This document shows, one piece after another, positions 17,387 to 25,744 of a DNA stretch of 64,000 nucleotides. Location of the stretch: contig NZ_JBDFMQ010000001.1 in the NCBI RefSeq assembly GCF_047238345.1, positions 3,720,001-3,784,000 of the forward strand, written 5' to 3'. The first letter of the stretch is position 1. Each line of letters starts with the position of its first letter. A model generated the notes under the pieces. It saw only the letters and a program-made list of their open reading frames with translations, was not told the DNA's origin and made no database searches. Origin of the DNA: Shouchella sp047238345. GTDB taxonomy: Bacteria; Bacillota; Bacilli; Bacillales; Bacillaceae_D. The position numbers and the translations under genes are program-made.

Positions 17387-17417
17387 TGTTGTATGGACAA
17401 CACCGTGTAGATATAAT
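17387..17417 (+). promoter_or_regulatory. promoter of the MMPL operon with overlapping inverted repeat
   Basis: A -35-like TTGTAT (17389-17394) and a perfect -10 TATAAT (17412-17417) are 17 bases apart. TGTTGT (17387-17392), 4 bases, ACAACA (17397-17402) form a perfect 6+6 inverted repeat over the -35 and spacer, a good place for the divergent TetR repressor. The transcript would start near 17424, which argues against the most upstream start codons of the exporter. Confidence 0.6.
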
Positions 17418-17454
17418 GTTAAAAGAAATGAAGATGAAGTCAATAGGGTGGGGA

Positions 17455-19530
17455 ATGGAATTGCTAGTCGATCGAATTATTAAACATAAAAAGGCCGTTG
17501 TCATTATTTTTGCTGCATTAACAATGATCTCAGTTGTTGCGCAGTTTTTTGTTTCAACGAATTATAATATGACCGATTATTTGCCAGATGAGGCCCCTTC
17601 TACTGAGGGATTAGATGTGATGGAAAGTGAATTTACTGCCTCAATTCCAAATACGAATGTCATGGTACAGGATGTAACGATTCAAGAGGCATTGTCCTAT
17701 AAAGAAGCATTTGAAGAGATTGACGGTGTAGAGGATGTCCTCTGGCTAGATGACATGATGGATCTACAAGTGCCGTTAGAGATGGTCGATGACAGTATGC
17801 TTGAATCCTACTACAAAGATGGGGATGCTTTATTCTCGCTAACGATTACGACAGGTGAAGAAGTCGAAGCGACAGACGCACTTTACGAAGTTATTGGCGA
17901 TGAAAATGCGATCTCGGGTGAAGCAGTCAACAACGCAACATCACAAAACATGGCTGTAACAGAAACGATCTATGCAGCCGCATTACTCGTACCTGTCATC
18001 ATCATTATTTTGGTACTTTCCACAAATTCATGGGCAGAACCTTTATTTTTTCTCACCGCAATTGGTGTTTCTGTGTTAATTAACCTTGGTTCAAACATTT
18101 TCTTAGGGGAAATTTCGTTTGTCACCCAATCCGTTGCTCCTATCTTGCAATTGGCCGTCTCTCTGGATTATGCCATCTTCTTGCTACATAGTTTTAACGA
18201 CGAACTAGCCAAGGGGAAAAAACCAGAACAGGCGATGGCTGCAGCGATGAGAAATTCATTCCCTGTTATTTTTGTTAGCGCCGTTACAACGTTCTTCGGT
18301 TTCATGGCTCTTATGTTTATGGACTTTGAAATTGGTGCTGACTTAGGCCTTAACTTAGTGAAGGGGATTGTATTTAGCTTTATATCCGTCGTTGTCTTTT
18401 TACCTGCACTAACGCTCTTACTCTATAAATGGATTGAAAAAACACGCCATAAGTCGATTGTACCTAGCTTTAAAGGAATTGGGGCGAAGATCTTAAAATT
18501 ACGCTACCCTGCGCTTATTCTTGTATCCTTGTTGATCGTGCCAAGTTTTATTGCTCAAGGAAGTACGTCCTTTATCTATGGGTTAGGGGACTTACCTGAT
18601 ACAACCCGAGCTGGCGCAGATGCTGCACTTATTGAAGAAACGTTTGGTGAGTCCACTCCAATTGTTGTACTTGTTCCGAATGATGATATTGCAAAAGAAG
18701 AAGAACTCGTCAATCAATTAGAAGAACTCGATTACGTTGATTCAGTAATGGCTTATGCCAATGTCGTTGGAACAGGTATTCCAGCTGAATTCCTCGATGA
18801 TTCGGTTATAAGCGAATTTCAATCCGAAAACTATAGTCGCATTATGGTCTCAACCGATGCTGGTGTAGAAGGAGATGTTCCGTTTGGTTTAGTGGAAGAT
18901 GTGCGTCAATTAAGTGAGTCTTATTATGGTGCTGATGCTTATACACTAGGGGAAAGTGTCACGCTTTATGATATGAAGGAAACCGTTACAGTCGATAATC
19001 AAGTTGTCAATACGATTACGATCGTCACCATTGCGATTGTCCTGATGATTACGTTTCGATCGATTTCGATCCCCATTATCTTGCTTGTGACCATTCAATC
19101 GGCTGTTTGGATAAATTTAGCCATTCCATACATCACCAATGACCCACTTGTGTTTGTCGGCTACTTGGTGGTAAGTACCGTTCAGCTTGCGGCAACCATT
19201 GATTACGGCATTCTCTTGATGGAAACGTATAAACACCATCGTCAGCGCATGCCGGCGTTTCCAGCGATGAAGCAAGCATTAGATGAGAAATTTTTTTCCA
19301 TCATTATTTCCGCGGCGATTCTATCAAGTGTTGGGTTAATTCTATGGATTACGTCGTCCAATCCAACAGTTTCATCCATTGGACTTTTACTCGGACGAGG
19401 AGCATTGCTCGCTTTTGTTCTCGTCGTCGTATTCTTGCCAGCACTGTTACTAGTTGGAGATAAACTTGTTAAAAAAACAACATACAAACCAAATTTTCAT
19501 GAAGAGAACAAGGAGGAGACCGATCGATGA
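17455..19530 (+). CDS. MMPL/RND-family exporter
   Basis: About 690 residues, 12 membrane helices in two halves, each with the family signature: VSLDYAIFLLHSFNDEL in the first half and AATIDYGILLMETYKHHR in the second. Two acidic outer loops (about 50-180 and 380-530). Such proteins export lipids, drugs or antimicrobial peptides using the proton gradient. The frame is open from 17389, but that lies in the promoter; ATG 17455 or TTG 17461 behind AGGGTGGGG fit better. The stop overlaps the start of the next gene by four bases (ATGA), so the coiled-coil partner is translationally coupled. Confidence 0.88.
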   Translation: MELLVDRIIKHKKAVVIIFAALTMISVVAQFFVSTNYNMTDYLPDEAPSTEGLDVMESEFTASIPNTNVMVQDVTIQEALSYKEAFEEIDGVEDVLWLDDMMDLQVPLEMVDDSMLESYYKDGDALFSLTITTGEEVEATDALYEVIGDENAISGEAVNNATSQNMAVTETIYAAALLVPVIIIILVLSTNSWAEPLFFLTAIGVSVLINLGSNIFLGEISFVTQSVAPILQLAVSLDYAIFLLHSFNDELAKGKKPEQAMAAAMRNSFPVIFVSAVTTFFGFMALMFMDFEIGADLGLNLVKGIVFSFISVVVFLPALTLLLYKWIEKTRHKSIVPSFKGIGAKILKLRYPALILVSLLIVPSFIAQGSTSFIYGLGDLPDTTRAGADAALIEETFGESTPIVVLVPNDDIAKEEELVNQLEELDYVDSVMAYANVVGTGIPAEFLDDSVISEFQSENYSRIMVSTDAGVEGDVPFGLVEDVRQLSESYYGADAYTLGESVTLYDMKETVTVDNQVVNTITIVTIAIVLMITFRSISIPIILLVTIQSAVWINLAIPYITNDPLVFVGYLVVSTVQLAATIDYGILLMETYKHHRQRMPAFPAMKQALDEKFFSIIISAAILSSVGLILWITSSNPTVSSIGLLLGRGALLAFVLVVVFLPALLLVGDKLVKKTTYKPNFHEENKEETDR

Positions 19531-21323
19531 AGAAACGATGGACCATTGGCGCTGCTGTATGTGTACTTATGCTGACACCTCTTTCTTACGCAGCCGCTGA
19601 AACAGAAGGAACAATTGAAAGCAAAGATGAAGTCATTTATGCGAACTTATTTGCACAAGGGGACATTGAAGAGCTTTATATCGTCAATGCCTTGACGGTT
19701 TCAGAAGACGGAGCCATCTCTGATTTTGGTCACTATGACAGCATCACAAACTTAACCGATCTTTCAACGATCGAACAAGAGGATGACCAAGTAAAACTAG
19801 AAGCATCTACAGGCACGTTCCACTATCAAGGAAACATTCACGATCAACCTGAACTGCCTTGGAACTTTGAGATTCGCTACATTCTAGACGGAGACGTCGT
19901 CGAACCAAAAGACATCATTGGTCAAGATGGCTCATTTGAACTTGAGATTGATGTTACACAGAACGAAGACGGAAATGAGCGTTTTTTTGAAAATTATCTT
20001 CTTCAAGTATCTATTCCTTTAAACAGTGAATCGTTTAAAGAGGTTGATGCTCCTGATGCAACAGTTGCAAATGCAGGAAAAAATAAACAGTTGGCTTTCA
20101 CGGTCATGCCTGAAGAGGAAGCAGAATTACGTATTTCTGCAGAAGCATCAGACATTGAACTTGATGGCATAGAGATTTCGGCATTACCGTCGTCCTTTGC
20201 CGTGGAGATGCCTGATACAGATGAACTTACCGGGGAATTCGATTCCTTAACAGGAGCAATTGGTGACCTAGCAAATGGAGTAGGTGAATTAAAAACAGGC
20301 ATTGACGGCTTGTCTGGGGGGTTAAATGAATTAGGGACTGGTTCCGCTCAATTTCAAACAGGCTTAGGTGAGCTGTCTGCAAATGGAGATGAGCTCGTGA
20401 CAGCCTCCAGTCAAATACAAGCTGGACTCAATGAATTAAACAATGCCTTGAGTCAGTCTGATTTAAATACAGGTATGGATTTATCCGTTGGTTCTGACTT
20501 AACAGATGGCATTGATCAACTTGTCACTGGATTAGATGAGCTGTCAGGAGGCTTGACTGAGTTAGGCACGCATCATGAACAAGGCTATCTCGCACTAGAA
20601 GAAGCGGTCAACGCAATTCCTGAGGCAACCTTATCAGAAGAAGACATCGGCAAGCTATATGAAACGACTGAAGATACGGAGACGCTCGATGCATTAGTTT
20701 CATCTTATACAGCCGCCCAAACGGTGAAAGGTACATTTAATGGTGTGAAGGAAGTATTTTCCTCTGTAAAACCTGCACTAAATGAAATGAGTACATCGAC
20801 TTCAGAAATGGGAAATGGCTTGAGCGAACTATCCAATTCCTTATCCTCTCTTGAAGATTCGTTTGACTTTGATAGTGGTTTAGACGAATTAACGACTGGT
20901 ATTGCTGAACTTGCAAATCGATATGGGCAATTCCATGAAGGATTAGATTCCTATACATCAGGTGTTTCCACAGTAGCTTCTGAGTATAATCAAATTCAAA
21001 ACGGCATTGAAGAGTCAGCAGCCGGTTCCTCTGAACTTGCCAATGGCGGTGCAACACTTCATTCGGGTATCAATGAACTTCATGATGCAACAGCAGAAAT
21101 ACCAGAACAAATGCAACAGGAGATTGATGATATGATCTCGCAATATGACAAATCGGATTTCGAACCCGTTTCCTTTGTTCACGAAAACAACAATGACCTT
21201 GTTGAGAATGTACAGTTTGTGATCCAGACTGAACCGTTAACGAAAGATGAACCCACGCAAGAAGTAGAAGAGGAAGAAGAGCTTAGCATTTGGCAACGCT
21301 TCTTAAATCTATTCCGGTCATAA
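19527..21323 (+). CDS. secreted coiled-coil partner of the MMPL exporter (YhgE/Pip-type repeats)
   Basis: A 598-residue protein with a cleavable signal peptide (about 1-23, ending SYAAA). Residues about 30-225 form a beta-rich outer domain. Residues about 230-540 are repeats of the xxxLxxG heptad type (GDLANGVGELKTG, GGLNELGTGSAQF), as in the outer part of YhgE/Pip proteins. The acidic tail ends in an amphipathic LSIWQRFLNLFRS, possibly a membrane contact. Coupled to the MMPL gene by an ATGA overlap; the other MMPL gene in this window carries an equivalent coil inside its own loop, which supports a joint role in transport. Confidence 0.8.
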   Translation: MKKRWTIGAAVCVLMLTPLSYAAAETEGTIESKDEVIYANLFAQGDIEELYIVNALTVSEDGAISDFGHYDSITNLTDLSTIEQEDDQVKLEASTGTFHYQGNIHDQPELPWNFEIRYILDGDVVEPKDIIGQDGSFELEIDVTQNEDGNERFFENYLLQVSIPLNSESFKEVDAPDATVANAGKNKQLAFTVMPEEEAELRISAEASDIELDGIEISALPSSFAVEMPDTDELTGEFDSLTGAIGDLANGVGELKTGIDGLSGGLNELGTGSAQFQTGLGELSANGDELVTASSQIQAGLNELNNALSQSDLNTGMDLSVGSDLTDGIDQLVTGLDELSGGLTELGTHHEQGYLALEEAVNAIPEATLSEEDIGKLYETTEDTETLDALVSSYTAAQTVKGTFNGVKEVFSSVKPALNEMSTSTSEMGNGLSELSNSLSSLEDSFDFDSGLDELTTGIAELANRYGQFHEGLDSYTSGVSTVASEYNQIQNGIEESAAGSSELANGGATLHSGINELHDATAEIPEQMQQEIDDMISQYDKSDFEPVSFVHENNNDLVENVQFVIQTEPLTKDEPTQEVEEEEELSIWQRFLNLFRS

Positions 21324-21324
21324 A

Positions 21325-21376
21325 AAAACGCCCTCTCCGTAACCACTCTTAAAGAGTTTACGTTGGAGGGCGTTTT
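21325..21376. terminator. bidirectional terminator between the MMPL operon and mqo
   Basis: Stem AAAACGCCCTC (21325-21335) pairs with GAGGGCGTTTT (21366-21376); an inner CCGTAA/TTACG helix extends it. It lies 2 bases after one stop and 4 bases before the other, with A- and T-runs on the two sides. Confidence 0.9.
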
Positions 21377-21379
21377 CTT

Positions 21380-22897
21380 TTACGCTAAATGCTCTTCTGT
21401 CTGTACATACGTCTCTTCAAGCTGAAGCGCTCTAGCTGTTGATGTTTGAATTTCTTTTAAAAGCGCTGGATGGCTCATTAATAGCTTTCCATAAGACGGC
21501 ACCATCTCTTTAATTTTTGGCTCCCACCCATCAATTTCGTTCGGGAAGCATTTTCCTAAGATTTCTAACATGACGTGAACGGCAGTGGATGCACCCGGAG
21601 AAGCGCCTAGTAATGCGGCTACAGATCCATCTTCCGCTGTGACCACTTCTGTGCCGAACTGCAACGTTCCTCTTCCGCCTGCCTCTGTATCTTTAATGAC
21701 CTGAACCCGTTGGCCAGCTACAACCATTTCCCAGTCTTCACTTTTCGCATTTGGAATAAATTCTTTTAAATCATCCATCCGCTTTTCGTTCGATAACATC
21801 ACTTGCTGAATTAGATAGCGCGTCAAGCCCATTTCCTTAAAACCTGCGCCAAGCATCGTAAATAAATTATTCGGCTTTACAGAGCCAATTAAATCAAAAT
21901 AAGAACCCGTTTTAAGAAACTTTGGTGAAAATCCCGCAAACGGACCAAATAGTAATGATTTCTTATTATTAATGTATCGTGTATCTAAATGTGGAACAGA
22001 CATTGGCGGTGCGCCAACTTTTGCTTTGCCATAAACTTTCGCATGATGTTGCTCCACCACTTCTGGGTTATTACAAACAAGAAACAGTCCACTTACCGGG
22101 AAGCCGCCAATTCTGCGTGATTCTGGGATGCCTGTTTTCTGTAAAAGCGGTAGACTCCCTCCGCCAGCACCGATAAACACAAATTTAGCCGAGTGATTCT
22201 CCGTTTCACCCGTCTGTACATTTTGGACTTTTAATTTCCAGGACCCGTCAGAGGCTTTCTTAATGTCTCTTACAGCGTGTTCATAACGTACATCGACATT
22301 TTCTTGTTCCAGGTGATCGAACAAGATGCGTGTGAGGGACCCAAAGTTAACGTCTGTTCCAGTATCAATCTTTGTAGCCGCAACTGGTTCATCGCCTGCT
22401 TTGCGCCCTTCCATCACAAGCGGCATCCACTCTTTTAACACATCTGGATCATCACTAAACTCCATTCCTTCAAATAGAGGGTTGTCTGATAACGCTTCCA
22501 TACGCTTTTTTAAAAAGATGCCATTCTTTTCTCCTTGAACCATACTGATGTGAGGAATTGGCATGATAAAATCTCTCGGGTTTTCAATTAGCTTTTTTCT
22601 TACAAGATAGGACCAAAATTGACGTGACAGTTGAAAGTGTTCATTTACTTTAACAGCTTTACTGATATCGAGTGTTCCGTCCGGTTTTTCCGACGTATAG
22701 TTTAATTCACACAGTGCTGCATGACCTGTACCTGCGTTATTCCATTCATTTGAGCTTTCTTCTCCTGCACTTTTCAACTTTTCGAAAACGGTTACTTTCC
22801 AGTCTGGTGCTAACTCTTTTAATAACGTGCCTAGCGTCGCGCTCATCACTCCAGCGCCAATTAAAATAACGTCTGACTTAGTTTCTCTATAGCTCAT
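21380..22897 (-). CDS. mqo: malate:quinone oxidoreductase
   Basis: A 505-residue FAD enzyme that oxidises malate to oxaloacetate and passes electrons to menaquinone at the membrane. The N-terminal FAD site VILIGAGVMSATLG is followed by the family motifs EKLKSAGEESSNEWNNAGTGH, FVFIGAGGGSLPLLQ and the C-terminal ALLGASPGASTAVHVML. Length is normal for Mqo. I prefer the ATG at 22897 (eight codons inside the longest frame), which has AAGGAtg seven bases upstream. The gene is transcribed alone and ends at a shared terminator. Confidence 0.96.
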   Translation of the reverse strand: MSYRETKSDVILIGAGVMSATLGTLLKELAPDWKVTVFEKLKSAGEESSNEWNNAGTGHAALCELNYTSEKPDGTLDISKAVKVNEHFQLSRQFWSYLVRKKLIENPRDFIMPIPHISMVQGEKNGIFLKKRMEALSDNPLFEGMEFSDDPDVLKEWMPLVMEGRKAGDEPVAATKIDTGTDVNFGSLTRILFDHLEQENVDVRYEHAVRDIKKASDGSWKLKVQNVQTGETENHSAKFVFIGAGGGSLPLLQKTGIPESRRIGGFPVSGLFLVCNNPEVVEQHHAKVYGKAKVGAPPMSVPHLDTRYINNKKSLLFGPFAGFSPKFLKTGSYFDLIGSVKPNNLFTMLGAGFKEMGLTRYLIQQVMLSNEKRMDDLKEFIPNAKSEDWEMVVAGQRVQVIKDTEAGGRGTLQFGTEVVTAEDGSVAALLGASPGASTAVHVMLEILGKCFPNEIDGWEPKIKEMVPSYGKLLMSHPALLKEIQTSTARALQLEETYVQTEEHLA

Positions 22898-22918
22898 TTC
22901 GCTCATCCTTATGTCCAT

Positions 22919-23489
22919 TAGTCTTTAGAAAAACCTCTATTATCTAATAATAAACCATTTGAGCCAGATAAAAAAGGTGTGAAGGAAGCAAATTGCGTAT
23001 TTTTCTTAATAAAACCCGAAATAACGGCTTTTTGCTTGATTTTTTTAGTATTCCACAACTTATTTGATTATACACATCATAGTGCTTTTCACTTCCATTT
23101 GGCAAGCAAAAACTTAAGATGCCCTTATTTCTGTAAAACACCTATTGCCACTTCTCCCCTATACTGTATGCGTTTTAGCGTGTCCTTATTAAGTTGATTT
23201 TGTTTTGGGGTATATACTAGACTGAAGATCTTTCGATTTACTAAAGCTAGTAAAAAAAAATTGGCGAACGCTTTCCGCAGGAGTCGTCAACTATTTTATC
23301 ATTAAGAGTTAAAAATAACTAAAAGATATAAATAATAGTAGAACCGTCCCTCTCATTAATTTAAAGAACACCCACGCACTCATAAGTGAATAAACTCACC
23401 ACCAACTTGTACGTACGTAGTACAAGTTTTTTTTATTATCGGTTTTATTTTAACTGCTTGGGACATACGTATAACTGTAGTAAGGGGAG
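22919..23489. other. non-coding region between mqo and the methyltransferase gene
   Basis: About 570 bases with no reading frame that has both codon pattern and a ribosome site. It holds the promoters for mqo (minus) and the methyltransferase (plus). A segment around 23262-23290 (GGCGAACGCTTTCCGCAGG) and another at 23341-23356 (GAACCGTCCCTCTC) look like pieces of dispersed Bacillus repeats, but I cannot test copy number. A CTTGTACGTACGTAGTACAAG near-palindrome lies at about 23407-23427. Confidence 0.4.
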
Positions 23490-24065
23490 GTGAAACATTC
23501 ATTGCCGTGGGTCGACGTTCTGTTTATTAGTCTGACCGTTTTATGGGTAAGTGAGTTCTTCCTTTTTAAAGGAAAACGAGCAAGCGATGGTAAGAACGAG
23601 CAACAGGAGAATAAAAGCTTTTATCTCATTTTATCATGCGTTGTTGCCTGTATCAGCGTTTGCATTCTACTTCAGCAATTAGAATGGACACGCATGACCG
23701 TTGCTTCTATACCGTTTATAGGTGTTGTGATTTATAGCGGAGGAATTAGCTTGCGATACTGGTCCATGTATCTTCTACGTAAACAATTCTCTCGCCATGT
23801 CCAAACCTCTTCTTCTATGGATTTAGTTAGTAGTGGTCCTTACCGTATCATGCGTCATCCACTGTATACGGGCTTATTTCTGTGTGTGCTAGGTGTTGCG
23901 TTTTATACCGGAACGGTTGTAGGTATTCTTTTAACCACAGTCGTTATGCTCACTGTACTTATGAAACGTATCCAATTAGAAGAACAAATGCTAACAGCAA
24001 CACTACCCAAACACTACGATAAATGGAAGCAAACGCGCTGGGTTTTGTTTCCTTGGGTGTATTAA
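23490..24065 (+). CDS. isoprenylcysteine carboxyl methyltransferase-like membrane protein
   Basis: A 191-residue membrane protein with about five helices and the ICMT/phospholipid methyltransferase C-terminal signature: SGPYRIMRHPLYTGLFLC near 115, then EEQMLTATLPKHYDKW near 170. Members use S-adenosylmethionine to methylate membrane-embedded substrates. In Bacillus the relative YpbQ methylates alkylpyrones. The gene sits 26 bases before a carotenoid-type desaturase, so methylation of an isoprenoid or polyketide lipid is plausible here. Start GTG 23490 overlaps the ribosome site GGGGAGG; TTG 23502 is an alternative. Confidence 0.78.
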   Translation: MKHSLPWVDVLFISLTVLWVSEFFLFKGKRASDGKNEQQENKSFYLILSCVVACISVCILLQQLEWTRMTVASIPFIGVVIYSGGISLRYWSMYLLRKQFSRHVQTSSSMDLVSSGPYRIMRHPLYTGLFLCVLGVAFYTGTVVGILLTTVVMLTVLMKRIQLEEQMLTATLPKHYDKWKQTRWVLFPWVY

Positions 24066-24091
24066 TAGACAACGATAAAGGTGTGTGAGTT

Positions 24092-25603
24092 ATGGAGAAA
24101 AAACAAGCAGTTATCATTGGAGGCGGTCTAGGTGGTCTATCTGCCGCTGTTAGCCTAGCAGCTCAAGGTCACGACGTAACCGTGCTTGAAAAAAATGAGC
24201 GTATTGGTGGAAAATGCAACATTCGTAGTGGTGAAGGCTATCACTTTGATACAGGTCCTTCCATCTTAACAATGCCTTGGGTTCTTGAAGCTTTGTTTAA
24301 ACGAGCTGGTCGAGACGTAAATGATTACATGAAAATTGAACGAGTCGAACCTCAATGGCGAACCTTTTTTGAAGATGGTGTAACTATTGATTTAAAAGGT
24401 GATTTGCCAGATATGCTTGAAGAGATTAAAAAAATATCGCCAGAAGATGCTGCACCATTTATGAATTATTTAAATTATAGTGCGCAAATGTATGAGCTTT
24501 GTATGAAAAGCTTTTACAACAGAAGTATTTCTGGCTTAAGTGAACTACGCAAACTACACACATTGCGTGAATTAATGGCTTTTGACCCGATGAAGACATT
24601 AAATGAGGGAACAGAACGATACGTGAAAGATCCTCATATTCAGCAGTTCATTAATTTCCTAGTTATGTATGTAGGATCGTCCCCATATCAAGCACCAGCT
24701 GTTCTTTCTCAGCTTGCGTATGTACAGTTTGGGCTTGGCAACTTCTATGTAAAAGGCGGTATGTACAATATCGTTCGTGGAATGGAGAAACTACTTGCGG
24801 AGCTAAACGTGACCATTCGGACCGAAACCCAAGTCAAGAGCATTATTCAAATTGATTCGGTTGCAAAAGGTGTGCGGCTAGCAAATGGAGAGGAAGTCCT
24901 TGCAGACATCGTTGTTTCCAACTTAGAAGCCATCCCTGCCTATCGTCATTTGCTACAAGAGCATCCGCAGCATAAAGCACAAGAGAAGAAACTAGAGAAA
25001 TTTGAACCAAGTGTTTCTGGACTCGTTCTACTACTTGGTCTGAAACGTATATACCCACAGCTCGCTCATCATAACTTCTTTTTTTCAAAAGATCCTGAAT
25101 TAGAGTTCAAACAAATATTTGAAGAAAAACGACCAGCTGATGATCCTACTGTCTACATCGGCATTTCTTCCAAATCTGATCCTAGCCAAGCACCAGAAGG
25201 GAAAGAAAATCACTTTATCCTCACTCATGTTCCGCCATTAAAAGAAGGCGAATCTTGGGAAAAATATAAAACAAGCTACCGAGAAACGGTGTTAAGTAAA
25301 TTAGAGCGAAATGGTCTTACCACAATTCGAGAGGATATAGAATTTGAACTGTCGTTTACACCTGATGATTTGCAATCCTTGTATGGCGCAAACGGTGGTT
25401 CAATCTATGGTGTTGTTGCGGACAAAAAGAAAAATGGCGGTTTTAAAATTCCAAGCCGAAGCGAGCTTATTTCCAACTTATACTTTGTTGGTGGCTCCAC
25501 TCACCCAGGTGGTGGTGTCCCAATGGTCACATTATCAGGACAACTAACAGCTGACTTAATTGCAGAAGATCTTAAGAGCAAACAACAAGCAGTTGCTCGT
25601 TGA
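24092..25603 (+). CDS. phytoene/diapophytoene desaturase-family flavoprotein
   Basis: A 503-residue FAD oxidoreductase of the CrtI/CrtN family. The N-terminus has the dinucleotide-binding motif VIIGGGLGGLSAAVSLAAQGHDV and GGKCN; DTGPSILTMP follows at about residue 50; the C-terminus has the carotenoid signature YFVGGSTHPGGGVPMV. These enzymes desaturate or oxidise C30/C40 carotenoid precursors. No phytoene or squalene synthase gene is in the window, so the exact step (CrtI, CrtN or the oxidase CrtNb/CrtP) cannot be fixed. Probably co-transcribed with the methyltransferase-like gene upstream. Confidence 0.88.
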   Translation: MEKKQAVIIGGGLGGLSAAVSLAAQGHDVTVLEKNERIGGKCNIRSGEGYHFDTGPSILTMPWVLEALFKRAGRDVNDYMKIERVEPQWRTFFEDGVTIDLKGDLPDMLEEIKKISPEDAAPFMNYLNYSAQMYELCMKSFYNRSISGLSELRKLHTLRELMAFDPMKTLNEGTERYVKDPHIQQFINFLVMYVGSSPYQAPAVLSQLAYVQFGLGNFYVKGGMYNIVRGMEKLLAELNVTIRTETQVKSIIQIDSVAKGVRLANGEEVLADIVVSNLEAIPAYRHLLQEHPQHKAQEKKLEKFEPSVSGLVLLLGLKRIYPQLAHHNFFFSKDPELEFKQIFEEKRPADDPTVYIGISSKSDPSQAPEGKENHFILTHVPPLKEGESWEKYKTSYRETVLSKLERNGLTTIREDIEFELSFTPDDLQSLYGANGGSIYGVVADKKKNGGFKIPSRSELISNLYFVGGSTHPGGGVPMVTLSGQLTADLIAEDLKSKQQAVAR

Positions 25604-25642
25604 CCACTTGATTTAGTCCTACATGAAAATAGCCCTGAAAAC

Positions 25643-25711
25643 GGGCACGTTCACCACCGGCACAAGTGCAACATCAGCCCATGCTGCGTTGCACTTACCA
25701 TGCCTGTGCCC
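25643..25711. terminator. large nested hairpin after the desaturase gene
   Basis: Outer arms GGGCAC (25643-25648) and GTGCCC (25706-25711) enclose inner arms GTGCAAC (25666-25672) and GTTGCAC (25688-25694). It sits between convergent genes. It may end transcription, but it has no clear T-run and its size is unusual for an intrinsic terminator. Confidence 0.45.
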
Positions 25712-25744
25712 GAAAAGGCTAATTCCCCAATCAAACGATCCCCA

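Noticed and set aside
23262..23356. Insertion-sequence or MITE fragments
   Set aside because: Short stretches resemble dispersed Bacillus repeats, but there are no terminal inverted repeats, target duplication or transposase.
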